NCBI RefSeq assembly: GCF_021134715.1
Contig: NC_060019.1
Location: 1,426,001-1,490,000, forward strand
Direction of reading: 5' to 3'
Source of the DNA: Daphnia pulex
Lineage: Eukaryota > Arthropoda > Branchiopoda > Diplostraca > Daphniidae
Length of the DNA stretch: 64,000 bases
Shown: positions 51,501-64,000 of the stretch, piece by piece
How the letters are laid out: every line of letters begins with the position of its first letter
Numbering within the stretch: position 1 is the stretch's first letter
Position numbers and translations under genes: made by a program
Notes under the pieces: generated by a model
The model's input: the letters and a program-made list of their open reading frames with translations, nothing else
The model's database searches: none
What the model was told of the DNA's origin: nothing

Positions 51501-54500
51501 TTCCCTGACGGGATGAAAACGAGTTGTCCCCCTCTGAAGAACCGGCCATGCATATTAGACACGTTCTTCTATAATATGCAAATTTGTTTCAGTAAAAGAG
51601 AGGAAAAATATTTTTTAAATTTCCAATGGCAACCAGAGAGAGAAGAACTTTTTGGGGTTTGCGTGAAAAATAAAAACGAATGCGGTTCGTGTCCGGTCAC
51701 GTCGAAGGACTTTGAGATTTTTTTTCAAATCCGTCGGGTTTATATATTATTCCGATTGTTTGTTAAAAAATAAAACTAGTCTGTAAGAAGAATGATATTA
51801 GACTCTTATTCACGATAGAACTCTATATATAGAGATATTACCGCCGATTATATGGCTGCCCATATTATTCACGTCAAATCACGATATGGCCTGAGGGGGG
51901 GGCAGCCCAACTGCAACTGCCGAGGCCACGTGTGCACTACATAATGAAGCGCAACTCGTGTAACGACACGGAGGAGAAACCATTTTAGACTCTAATATAA
52001 TAAATCTCCAATGGCGGTTGAAAGATCTTTTCTATACATTCGAAGCGGATGCGCAAAGTCTATAATTGCGGCCGATGACGTCATCACCAATTAGTCACAC
52101 ACCTGAAATTCACGCGCGCGTCTTCTCTGCGAAGAGGAGGGGAGAGCAAAAAACAAAAAACAAAAAAAACCAAATTCCAATTTTTTGATGAACGAGGTCA
52201 CGTCAAATAAATCACACACACACAAAAAAATATAGCTCATTTGAATATTTTGGTATATACCGTGCCGTATTACAATGGAGGGGGGGATAGAAAAACGCCC
52301 CATTTCCTTGACCAAAAAAATAAAATAAAAAAAGAAGGTAGAGATGCTATCAAATAAAATGCAAATGATACAGATAGATCGATATAGATTTTCTTCTTGC
52401 GAAAAAAAATTCCTATTATTCGACTGAAATAAATACGACATTAAATTATTGCGGGTTAGAATGTCTATAACTAATGAGTTATAATGTCAAGCATTATATT
52501 TTTCTTTCAGCTGAATTATTTCGCCTTTTGTCTGCTGTGCGACTCCATTTATATCGGTACTATTGGTGAAATTGGATCACGGTAGAAAATCAAATGGTAT
52601 ATAGAAAATGACGCAATTTTCTCGAATTGAATATTCCATTCACGGGCGTATGCACTCGTTCTGTATTCTATTTTCGTCTTTCTTTTGGCTATTTGACCCG
52701 TCCTGTTACCTGGTTACCTGTCGGCGAATTTTGTTACACAAATGGTGAAATTATTCCGGATCTATTTTCAGTTATACCTTTTGGTTATTGGGGATTATAA
52801 CGGGAGGAGAGCATCATCTCAACTGATGGATGCCCAGCATCAAACTCTTGTTTCCACCACGTTTCCACGCCGAAATGCCAATAGACGCGGTTAACTAATA
52901 GCGTTTCCAGCTTCGAGAGAAAGCTCTATTGCGAAAATAGAGTCTCACAGAATTTATATTCGGTCGGGATTGTGTCAAACCCCGACAAAGTATTTGGGCC
53001 AAAATGAAATAGTCGCCCGGCCAATTTGTCACAATAAATGGCAGAGCTTTGTGCTGCGGATGCGGCCAGCGCGCATAAGATTTTTGAAGGAATTCCGAAA
53101 TAGACGCAATTGCAGTGCGTGCGGTTTGTGTGTGAACGCACCGCAAGAAAACCAAAAGCTTTCTCTTTCTATATACAACCGAATTAAAAAAAAAAAGATT
53201 GAATTGATTTAGCGCGGTATTTTAATTGAAGCCAATAAAAATAACCATATAACCCGCGCGTATTGCGGAGGTCTCTCTCATATATATAAATTCCGTCCGG
53301 AATCGGCCAGCAGACCGTGAAGGTTTGTCCAACAATCACCGTAAAAAATAAGAAAAATCGTATCCACCAATTTCTCATTGGCATACCCATCTGAAAATTG
53401 TAGTAAACTAGTAATAGTAAAAAAAAATACACCGGAAGACTGTATATTGCATATTGTCTGCAATGACATTATCTAACAGTTACTAGTAATTGACGTAATA
53501 GACGGGTTCTTGCACAACCATTTGCAAATTGTATATCCTGAGAAAAATGACAAAAGTCGTCCATCCAGGGTCGATAGCTCTATAGCTCATAAAAAAAAAA
53601 AAAAATAAAATAACCAACCAAAAAATGAAAAGCTGAAATTATTATTATGACTTGTACACACAGAGGCGGGAGAAGGTTGTTGCCGACACGATCAATCGTG
53701 TGCGAAATGGAAGGACGGACCGGGTGCTGGACTTGTATACGGTCTCTCCCATATCCAGCACAGTTTGAAATTCCTAGCTACGTGCATGTGTATTCTGCCC
53801 AGCAAGTTGGTATATAGTAGTAGTACGAATTAGTTTTATTTTTATTTTATTTCTTTTACAGTGTGCGGTTGTTTGTTTTGTTGAAATTTTTTATTCGTTC
53901 GGGAGTGAGACGCAATGACGAATCGTGACGACCTTGGGGGCGACTCTGTCTGCGGGTGTAGCCAATCAAGCGTATACACACACGTGTGTGTCTATATGGC
54001 GATATGTGTCGGTGGGGATAAAAGAATCAAAAAGAATCAAACAGACACAAAGACGAGTCTGAATAACACACCGTGAAATCGCCCGAATAGCACCGATCCA
54101 TCAAGCGTGAATTTTGTTTTGTTTTCTTATTCATTTCCTTTTTTTTTTCGGCCAGCTGACCCCGATATAATTATTGCAATTGAACCATTTCGTACTAGTT
54201 GGCCAAATCAAGTGTCTAAACATTTCGCAGAAACGCGCGCGTGTCGGATATACATTGGAGAGTTTCCATTTCACCTTCGTCTTATATAATCCGCGCGTTT
54301 GATTCCATCGGGATAAAAAAAAACATTCGTGGAAAATGGCACACACAAAACGGCCGTGATATTATATGCTCAGCAGAGAGATCCTTGTAGTCGATAAATA
54401 TACAGGCCAACACACAAGATACATCTGATGGGTTATATATACTATACATTTTTTTGTGCTGCATCATCCGAGTTCAATCAAATGGGCCATTTTTTTGTTG

Positions 54501-57500
54501 TTGTTGCTGTTGTTGGATGATATTCCATCGGTGATTGGAGTTCACCTGGCGGGCGGGCGGCCGCCGGGCCGCGTCTGTTAAATGAACCGACTGATTTCTT
54601 ATCTCTTATCTGCTGCTGCCATTCAATCGCCTTTTTTTAAAAAATATATTTTTCAATGTTGTGTCACACATTGTATCGAAATGAATAATGATTCCACCAC
54701 CACCGCAACAACATCTGCCCCCCTCTAAAATCTTTTTTGTTAATAAAACAAAAGGCTTCGTTAGGATCCCATTTAAACACATTTTTTTGATTTCTTTAAT
54801 ATTATTCCATCGAGTTCATCCATCAAAAAAAGCAGCTGACCGAAAATGGTCCGTTGAAATCATTTCAGTTGCAAATATAAATAAAATAAAATAAAATACA
54901 AATTTAAAAAAAAACGAGAGAATTTGATTTCGGTGGAGTCGTGTGGAGGGGAAATCCAAATAAGGAGCTCATCATGAAGTCATCAAATCTCCCGAAAAGA
55001 AAAGAAAACGAATAATTTCTCATGTTATAAGTTCAGGATTTTATTATTTTTTTGGGTATATTACATATAAAGCCATTCCCGATTTGTTTGTTCAACAAGT
55101 CGAAATATTTACATTTCACCTGATTCTTTTTGGTTATGTCGGTTGTTGTTGGTTGTTGTCGGAGGTCAGACAAGCCGAGCGCCCGCGCTATCATAATAAT
55201 AATATAATAAAGTCTGCCATATTAACGATTAACGATTCGTCAATGTCCCACGCGCCGGGGGTATCAAATTATAATTGGCGCAACGTTTTTTTGAATTTAA
55301 AATTTTTGATATATAAAGACGTCACATCTTGATGATACATTTTATGTTTTATTACTTGCCCTCAAGGAATTAAATAACTTTTATTCGTATATACCACGAA
55401 ATTTGATCTAAATACAAATTTTTGAATACAAGAAGAAGAATGATGGGTTACAATGTAATATTTCGCTCAAGGACGAGATGATGATGATGGGCGGCGATGG
55501 AATTTTCACCAACCTCCTCCTCCTCCTCACTCCCCCCTACATTTGAAATGGCATCAGGGAAAAGATGACGGATCGTCACAGAAATGTTTTAAATCAGAAA
55601 AAAAATGTACAAAAGAAAAGAGATGAAGTACATCAAAGAGCAAAATGATGTGGCGAAAAAACCGGTTCAACCGGTCCAACCCCCCCTCCCCACCTTGTCT
55701 CTGCTGGTTGATGCCGTCGGAGGATTTGGATTCTTTTTTTTTTCCTGTATCCATCGAAAAAGAGTTGGATGTTGTTGTTGTTGCTATGGTCGACATTTGT
55801 CAAGGTTCTTTCGATTCGACAAAGAAATCAACTTCTCATATACGAAAATGTCTGATGCGTTTAAAGAGAATTTCACGTTTGGGGGTGGAACTTCTTCTTC
55901 AACAATGATTGGCATTTCCCGCATCTGAAGGTAAATTTACATATTGGCACCAACAACGGAAATGATGGGGGAGAGATTCGTCTAATGCTATTTCGCAATG
56001 AGCAATCAATCAACCCTTTGTCTCCTTGTTTCTCATCTCGTTATATAAACAACAACTCAATAATCTGTTGAGTTTATTTTATTTTGATTGGCAATTGCGT
56101 CATCAAAAATCGATCGGTTAGCAAAATAAACACTTTGTCAATATATAATTGACATTGAATTTCAATTAAACTTCAGGCGATTATAACAGCAACCTCGATC
56201 ACTATTAAATGCGCGCAATTGCGGAATGTTTAATTTAGAAAGAGAATGGTCAGAATACAAGTGACATTGTTTCGTGAATAATTAATTTTATGCATCAAAA
56301 GTTGCGTCATTATATTTCTACGAATTAAGGGAAGGGGTATATAAAACATGATTCCTAAATTTAAATGTCAAATCCAGCCCAAGGTGAAACTGTACAGTCA
56401 CAGCCCTATATACACGATAGAACCGCGCACTTCCGTCTGCTGGCGCTTCCGCCATCCCCCATTCAATTCGGATTATTCCGCGCATCGTTCAATCTTCGTT
56501 TTGCGGTGTACAAGTCGGCAGAGATAATTGACAGGGTCATCATCAACTCTCATCAGGACGCATTTGTTTCCCCTTTTCCGCGTCTATTCCCAGTGACGAC
56601 GAGGACATTTGATGAAAAGTCAAAATTGAATCATTTATTTTAATCAAATCATATGCGGGAGGGGGGGGGGGGTGTGTACCACTGGGAACTTGTATGTGGG
56701 CCATCAAATCACTGGCGGCCATTTTGATTTAAAGGAAATTAAAAAAAAACCACAAAATTAAAAAAAATGTTTCCGTTCAAAATATAAAATACGGAAGTGA
56801 ATTAAATCTCCCGTTAAAATCTATACGCTCCAACTAAGAATATAGCCAGCGGCTTGTAAATTTGTGTACACGATGGCAATAGGGGAATTTCCCGAATTTC
56901 GTCGTCTATCGTCTTTAGTCGTCGATCCTATCATCCGGATGACAATTATTCTCCACTGTCTGCCGCCGTGTTGATTGTGTTATCGTTCTCATTGGCCCGG
57001 CGCAAGGTCACCAACAACAACAACAACAACATGCCGCAACTTCTTTTCGTTCGTTCAAATTCTTCCTCTTCTCGACATTCGTGCGGTTGTATCAAAAATT
57101 CAAGGTCTCTTTCTTCGCGTCTATATCGTCACTCTCCTTTCGTTTCAAAAATCCCGCCGGCCAAACACGCCATTCCGCATCCTTCTCTCCCGTTCGAAAA
57201 AATGATCTCATTTAATATCCATCCGCACACGCAAAACTGTATAATTGTGAGCTGCAGTTTTCCCAATCAAATGGACCGGAAACTTTCGTCTTGTTCCCCT
57301 TTCAGAAAATAAAATAAAATAAAAAATAAAATAAAACATTGGTGCTGCGATGATATTGAACAGAACCGACCTTGCAAAACACAAGTCTGTGTAACACGCA
57401 CCAGCAGTGATGACTGTGTGTGTGTAGAGCTGATGGACAAGGGAGGACTCTGCTTTGCTATAGTGCTGGGCCAATGATTATATAGACACACACTCGCCAA

Positions 57501-60088
57501 CGAAACCAACTCAACACACACAAGACTTTTGTGATTATCGCGAGCGAGGCCATCGAGGAAATGGATCAGCTTTTATGGCCTGGTTGCACGTGACATTTTG
57601 GCCATCACCACACGACTGCTGGATCAGCTGATGTTCTCAACTGGTTTGTTCGGTTCACCCATTTGAATTTTTCCAATCGATGGTGAATATATATACAAGT
57701 CTTGAAGACAAAATCTCAAGACTATTACACAAGACCGGTCTCAAAGCAAAAGATTTTACAAGGATATCTGGGCATCCGTTCAAAATCATTCCCTACAAGG
57801 CAATTAAAGCAGCAACTAGTTACATACTTTTTTTGGCTTTTTATTTCAAAAGTGTATAATTTGTTGATCTTTTTCACTTTCATTTGAAGCTGAAATGCTA
57901 TAGAGGCTGGGTGGCAACAAATTGATAATAATATTTTATTAATTTTCAGCATTTTTGAATTTCGCGGGGATTATGAAACGACATTTTCATTTGACTTTTG
58001 TGTTATTTTATTTTGTCTCAAGAATTTGGATGTAAAAATGATCATCTCAAGGTCTTCGTCATCAGCTCTGGCTGCTCCACAAAGAAAAAAAAACTGATTT
58101 GCATATTAAGATGATAAGCATCGATTGAATATTATTAACAATTGTCTTTGGCTGGCCATCAGGGTAGTTGCTTAGATACTATTAAAAATGTTTTTTACCT
58201 GTATCAGCACCAGGTGCGAGCCAGCAATGAATCTTTGCCAACAATTCTAGATTAAAAAATCTTATTATATTAATGAATATTCAGCAGATTCATTTGTCCA
58301 TTCGCCATTTCTTTTTCTTTCGTGATATGAATGCCCTGCAGGTGCAATTCGAATTACATATATTTCAGTGATGATGAGTCTGTGCGCCCACCCAATCACG
58401 GCGATTCCATTTTGGCTCTTCACAATTGAACTGGTCCGTCACACACATCCAACCGAAAACAAGGTCGCCACGCCCAATTTCTTATTTTCCCTTTTTATCT
58501 TTTAATATTTTCCCACGACGACCTTGTTAGAGCCCAAAGGCCATCGGGAAAAAATGTGTGTGTCCTCCCTTTCATCTGTCAGATGTGTCGACTCAACTTG
58601 TATCGCAATTTTCGTCTGCCAAACTTTTGATTCACGCGTCCAAAAGTGAATTAATTTTCACGCGTTTTTCTATGGTGGCCGGATCGTTTGACAGTCGATT
58701 GTGAACGCGTGAAATTTCGACTCCCTCTAATAAGATTCATTTTAAATTTAATTTGGATTTGATGTCAACGTGTAAATGTTTACAGTAGATGGTCCCCCCT
58801 CAGTTTACATAATCATTCGACGTGTGTGTGTAGGGACTAAAAGACAAACGATGGGCCCCGACTGCTGTCAGACTATTCTATCAAAAGAGCGGCCAACGCC
58901 CAAACTATTATCGCGAATGAAACCAACACGCACATCCTTTTTTTCTGTTTTAAAATAAAAATAAAAAAGTGTCATTTTATTTTTGTTGTTTTGGGGGTCT
59001 TATATTCAAATTAAATTTATCCAATCAACATTACGTAAAAAAACTGGTCGACTGGCGAATTATAAAAACGAGTTTCCCCCTTTTTTTGCGGGAGTTTTTT
59101 TTTCTTAATTAGATTCATCGGTCGCCCACAATAAAAGATCAATTTATCGAATTGAAATGGGTCCCGATAGAAAAATGCTATGAGCTGATTTAAATTTCCC
59201 GCTATAACTTCTTCCTTCAATTTATCGGCGATTGATTTTCCCCCCCCAAACTTCACGCTGGGTCCTCCTCCGGGAGTAGATAGTATATACAGTCCCGACA
59301 GGTTTATAACCGCACGGTTTAAATGGTCGGCATATCACGATAATACCCAAACAATCGACATATTAAAGAACAGGTCTGTGATGGCCAAAGAGGATCTCTG
59401 TGCAGTTCAACTTTTGCTGCGCTGGTGATGGCCGACCGACTCCACCCACCATTTCGGTCATTGGCTATCATTTAATATGGTGGCCAGTTGGATGTTTGTT
59501 GGATGGGCACAACACGCGTGACCCGGAAATCCTTGTGTGTGCCATGCGCAGTAGACCCAACCAATCAAGAAAAGAATTCCCCCTGTTACCAACTTAAATC
59601 AATTTTTCAGTTGGCGGATCTTTTGCTGGCGGCCCAGCAGGAAGCGTTGCGCAATTTTCCCCAATTGACGCCGTTCAGATATCGATAAGGAATGGCCGCT
59701 GCCTACGTGAGCTGGAAAATCCTGACCGATGATGACGTCCATCTTCAAGGGGAATTTTTTCAATCCGGATGTTGTCAAGAAACCCCGCCTACTTATTGGT
59801 CGAGATGTGTAGTACGTAGTAGTGATGGCCTAATAAATCTCTTTTTATATCTTTGATCCATTCATCGGTCCCGGTCCCGGTCCTTTTCCTATTTAAGGTC
59901 AAATTCAATCTTTTAGATGGCCGATTTGTCTAGACGATTTATGGTGTACACACGTCTGGGCCCATTTTTTATTAATTATTATTATTAATCCAAACCTAAT
60001 TAAAATCAAATTGGGATGACCTCGACTAATGAATATGAACTGCTCCGGGCTGCACACATCATTCTAAATATGCGCATGTGTGTTGTTA
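48517..60088. other. Long non-coding stretch: probable 3' UTR, then intergenic
   Basis: The first part, with AATAAA-like signals at about 48640 and up to about 50160, may be the 3' UTR of the Kruppel-like factor gene. The rest is AT-rich with microsatellites (CA/TG, AAAAT pentamers at about 54885 and 57305, AAC at 57014, ATA at 55195). No open frame shows a recognisable domain. One exon-like piece is 59612-59688: acceptor TTTTTCAG, then 25 codons of balanced composition (LADLLLAAQQEALRNFPQLT) and a stop. Confidence 0.5.
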
Positions 60089-60955
60089 TTACACACCAGT
60101 GTTAGGAACGTCACCAATTGACTTAAGTCAAATTTTGACTTAAGTCATGACTTAAGTCAAATTTTGACGTATACGTCGACTGCGACTGAAATAAAATTTA
60201 TGCGTGACTTTTACGTTGACGTTTGACGTGAAAAAAATTTGGAATCTTAAAAAAAGTCAAAATAAAAACGTCATCTGGCAATGTTGACGAACAATGCCGT
60301 GGATCGGAAGATTTTTTCGTCTGTAATTTTCGTAAAACATATCAGTTGTCATCATAAAGGATAAAAGGGTTGTCATTGGATAAAAGACAGAAGGAGCCAA
60401 GAAGAAGCCAAAATAAAACTCAGGCAGTTGATCCAGGACTCTACGTGTTCACCAGTTTTGGAAAAAAGCAAAACATCCTTAGCCGAAGAGTTTTTGCTGT
60501 TTGATGAAATTCAACCTTCAGGCAGACCGGATGACGAGGTAGACCGATTTTTAAAAGATCGCGACACCTCTATAGGAATGCTTGATAATTATCCACAGAT
60601 TAAATCTTTGTTTGTAAAATATAATACTGTCATTCCAACTAGCGCTCCAGTAGAGCGTCTTTTTAGCTTAGCAGCATTAATTTTAACAATAAGAAGAAAT
60701 AAGTTGTCCGATTCAATGTTGGAAATGTTAATATTTCTAAAAATTGCTTTAAACTTGTAAAAACCACCTGTCAAATAGCGTAAAAATACATGACTTATTT
60801 TGTGACTTAAGTCATGACGGTGACGTAATTTTTTTTGGCAGTTACGTTGACTTTTTTTTTTTGACTTTTGACGTTAGGTTTTCAAATGACGTATGACGTG
60901 CAAATTTTTTCTAAGTCACTGAAAACTCCGTGACGTTCCGAACACTGTTACACAC
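60089..60955 (+). mobile_element. Non-autonomous hAT-type DNA transposon with 8-bp target-site duplication
   Basis: The element spans 60097-60947 (851 bp). Its ends are inverted repeats of at least 18 bp: CAGTGTTAGGAACGTCAC on the left and the complement of CAGTGTTCGGAACGTCAC on the right, one mismatch. It is flanked by the perfect direct repeat TTACACAC at 60089-60096 and 60948-60955, the 8-bp duplication typical of hAT elements. Subterminal zones hold four copies of the palindrome TGACTTAAGTCA (60119, 60136, 60148, 60803) and many GACGT motifs, likely transposase-binding sites. Confidence 0.9.
60428..60760 (+). pseudogene. hAT transposase C-terminal (dimerisation domain) remnant
   Basis: An open frame of about 110 codons inside the hAT element codes the family's C-terminal dimerisation region: YPQIKSLFVKYNTVIPTSAP, VERLFSLA, LTIRRNKLSD and LEMLIFLK. 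No ATG lies at a sensible start and the DDE catalytic core and zinc finger are missing, so it cannot move itself and would depend on a transposase made elsewhere. Confidence 0.85.
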
Positions 60956-63900
60956 ACAAAACGGAGAGATCAATCGATGAATGACTTTCACATAAAAATC
61001 ATCAAAAATATTTTTTTGGCGGGTGCAGGGGGATTATTCAATATGATGATGTCATCACTAAAAATAACAAAAATAAAATATACAGTTGAGAGCATCTGTT
61101 TTGAATCCATTTCACGGTGTGTTGTCCATATGCCGTGGATCTCCGGGATCTCCCTCCCCCTCGTTAGATTTTATTTGTAATTATATAGCGAGGGGGGAGA
61201 GCTATCTTATCGTTTTCATATGGCGACTCTCAACTGCGCACATATATACGTGGGTGGGTTGAGCGCATGTAAAAAGAAGAGAGGACCCTAATCACGTCCA
61301 GTCACGCAATAACGGCTGGCCCGTCATCATCAAATAAATAATAATAAAATAAAGGCCTGAGCTCTCAAAAAAACTATACGATATACCCGGATCGTAATTT
61401 TTTGACGCCCACCCAAAAATATTTTTTCAAAAATAATTATTTTCCCGCTCAAAAAATATGTGATTTCGAAAGAAAATTCGGATTTTAAAATTCGAATTTC
61501 ACACGTCGTTTGTGGAAAATGAAAAATCTTTTTTGGGTATTTTAGCTGTCGGCGATGAAGAATATGAAGAAGCTCATTTGGACGGTCCAAACACACTTTG
61601 TGTGTGCTGTGTAATAACGTGTGGGGCGTTATAAAAAGGAGGAGGAGGAGGATCGAATTTTTATTTTATTTTCGAATGATAAAAAAAATTTTGGTTCGCC
61701 GCCAGCGACGCGCTTTCATTTTCTCGTTGTCGAATCTTTTATTATTGTTATTATCATTTAACAAATAAAATAAAATAAAATAAAAAAGTTTTTTCCCGTC
61801 ATTTTTTTTTCGTCTTTAACGACTCAACGAAAAAAAAGGTGAAACAATTTAATCGTGATCTTTTTCCACACGTGTAATCGGAGCAATAACAACAACAACA
61901 ACAAACGGTCATAATTATCTAATTTTTTATCTTTTTGAAAATAACAAAAAACAAACTCATTTTCGACGATATCAGTCGAGAAATAAAATTTTTGTTTTTT
62001 TAATTATTGAAATATCCCGCGCTAGATTATTACGTCTTTTTATTAGTGCAAACAACATTTAAAAAATAAAAAAAGGTGTTGATGGCTCTCCGGCGATCTC
62101 TAATTTGCGCCACTAATGATTGGCGGGAGATTTGAAAAAATAAAATAAAATAAAAACTTTCACCTCAGAAAAATTCTTTTATTTTCCTATATATATTCCC
62201 AGTTTGGGTTAACTGTAAAAAATTCGTCACGACTTTGTTGTCTGTGTGTGTGCAACACTTTTTCCCGAGCCCATCACGCGGGATACATCATCGTTCTCTC
62301 TCTCGTTGTTTTACACGTGTTGTACAACAACCCGTGATGGGCTTTTTTGATATTGTCTTTAAAAAAACATCACCAGGGAGTGACTTTCACTCTTGTAGAC
62401 GTAACAAATCTGACCCATATTTTTATTTTGTAAAAAAAATTTTTTCCCCCCCCCCCTAATCGAGTCATCTTTAATCCGCGCGATTGCCAACTTGTGTACA
62501 ATTATTCGAGAGGCTGAGATGCTGGGAGATGAAGTCATTTATTATTAGCCCCGGATGTGATTAAAATGATGATGGTGTTTGTTAGCTCCCATTGATTGGA
62601 GGGTGGCTAGCAGCTATGGCTATGGCTTATAATATTATTCCATCGGCGACTAATGAAAGGGCCGGTGCTGCACACACAGCCATAAGGCCATAACAGCATG
62701 CAGAGAGGTCAAAAGATGATGATGAAATTTTTCTTCTTTTTCAGATGCCCCAGAAAAGAAAAGAAAAAACAAAATTCGAAAAAAGAGAAAGAGATAGACG
62801 CAATGCGCTGCAACATTTCAGACCTTTTATGGCGGCTGATTGCAGTCATGGTCGCGCCAGGTTTTTTTCTCTGCTGAGATAATAATTCAGATAATATTAT
62901 AGTAGTAGTAGTACTACTAGACTAGACTATACAACCGCCATCATCAGAGATAAGAAGAAGAAGAAGAAAACAAAAATCTCACAGCCTCACTCGAAAAGAT
63001 TTGTGCGCGGATGACGACATTCATGGAAATGAATGGAGATCTTTGTTTTATTCGGCCGGTGTACCCGTGTACGTATATGTATAAATCAATTCTGCCAACG
63101 AGAAAATTGGGCCGACAGTCTCAGCGCAACTTACAAAAATTGCTCGGCATTTTTTCTGACGTGTATAAAATCCGGTTTAGTCTATCGAAATAAACAATCA
63201 ATTGATTTTCTTTGGCAAATTTGAGTGCTGTCTCATCGTGGCTCAAAGGGCACGATCGTGACACCTGTAGAAAACTTGGTTATCCCGATTATTTACGATT
63301 CCAATCACGAATCGCCAATCAATCAAACTCATTTTGAATTCATCAGTCTCATCATGGACCTTTTAAGGTATAGAATGGTCAATTAATTGGAGCTTTTATT
63401 ACACATCTGCATCAGCTAAGGGAAAAAAAACCGGTTGACGTCATACCAAAGGGCCTAATGTCATAAGAAAACAAAAATATTTCGTTTGATAAAGGAGAGA
63501 GAGAAACGATTCAGAGCAGCCGAGAGAAGGAGAGAGAGTTGATGGGAATAACGAGATTCGGTCGTGAACTGGTCGTTACGTCTATACAGCCCTCTCCTCC
63601 CGAAAAAAAAGAACCAAAAAAATGTTACGTACAATTTCTATTTATTATACACGACCATGTCCGAAAATCACGTAAATCTCGTTGGTAAAAATAAGTTTTT
63701 TTCGTATTTCGACTAGGGGATAGTATAAGGATATATTTTTTGGTTATATTTTGCAAAGGGAGCCAGCAGGAGCTGGATAGTCCCGCAATGGAATTTATCA
63801 TTCACGGCAGCACACAGACACACAGTCCGCGTCCGCCGAGAATTCGTTTCTCCTATTTTTTGATTCATCGACGACCTCGCAAAGGGGGGTTCTACTATAC

Positions 63901-64000
63901 AGATGTATACATGTTATATAGACACACACGCGTATACATCTATTTATCATTTGAAATTCTGCTCCACTTTCTACACCGCACAGCACAGATGTGTACAGTA
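60956..64000. other. Non-coding AT-rich end of window
   Basis: Simple repeats (AAAAT at about 61765 and 62135, GAA at 62955, CA/TG runs) and poly-T or poly-A tracts. No open frame here is convincing. Confidence 0.5.

Noticed and set aside
51360..51773. 137-codon open frame with ATG
   Set aside because: Phe- and Lys-rich, AT-driven composition, no recognisable motif and no partner exon.

Overview
The window looks like nuclear DNA of an arthropod, most likely a branchiopod crustacean of the Daphnia type. The reasons are very short introns (about 58-135 bp) with GT-AG ends, an arthropod-type gene set (trypsins, a chitin-binding protein, a KLF1/2/4/5-type zinc-finger factor) and heavy recent tandem duplication. 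The species call is an inference from style and content, because no database was consulted. Every confident gene is on the + strand.

Layout. (1) 1-28 kb: a tandem array of six genes or gene remnants (K1-K6). Their intact members splice an IRE1/RNase L-like protein kinase domain directly onto a C-terminal ankyrin solenoid. K1 (<1-1706) is partial and looks like a pseudokinase. K2 (4586-6095) has a very short ankyrin tail. K3 (6929-11032) has about 23 ankyrin units of 37 residues. K4 (16410-16979) is truncated by a deletion. K5 (20637-23055) has about 8 units and K6 (23882-27795) about 21. The spacers hold decayed pieces of further ankyrin genes. (2) 11-15 kb and 28-33 kb: two copies of a small membrane-protein gene and of a PM20D1-like M20 peptidase gene. 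The first M20 copy (P1, 12044-14810) is complete. The second (P2) has lost its metal-binding motif and exons 3-6, and an intact RXYLT1/TMEM5-like glycosyltransferase gene (30406-31724) sits in the gap. Sections 1 and 2 together are one roughly 15-17 kb unit present twice (about 1-15 kb and 16.4-33.3 kb). (3) 33-42.8 kb: a threonine-rich chitin-binding protein, two paralogous trypsin-like proteases (T1, T2), a third M20 fragment (P3) and a stray trypsin exon. (4) 43-48.5 kb: a two-exon Kruppel-like factor with long Q/N/T tracts. (5) 48.5-64 kb: AT-rich, microsatellite-rich non-coding DNA with one clean 851-bp hAT-type element that has matching 8-bp target duplications.

The main novelty candidate is the kinase-ankyrin array. 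Its domain order is the reverse of RNase L (which is ankyrin-kinase-KEN) and no KEN nuclease domain is visible. The ankyrin units are almost uniform at DNA level (111-bp period) and vary widely in number between paralogs. A half ankyrin unit appears to have become an intron in three of the genes. A sensor or signalling role, for example in defence, is speculation from architecture and evolutionary pattern only.

Exon boundaries given below were worked out by hand from GT-AG sites, reading-frame continuity and comparison between paralogs. They have not been checked against transcripts.
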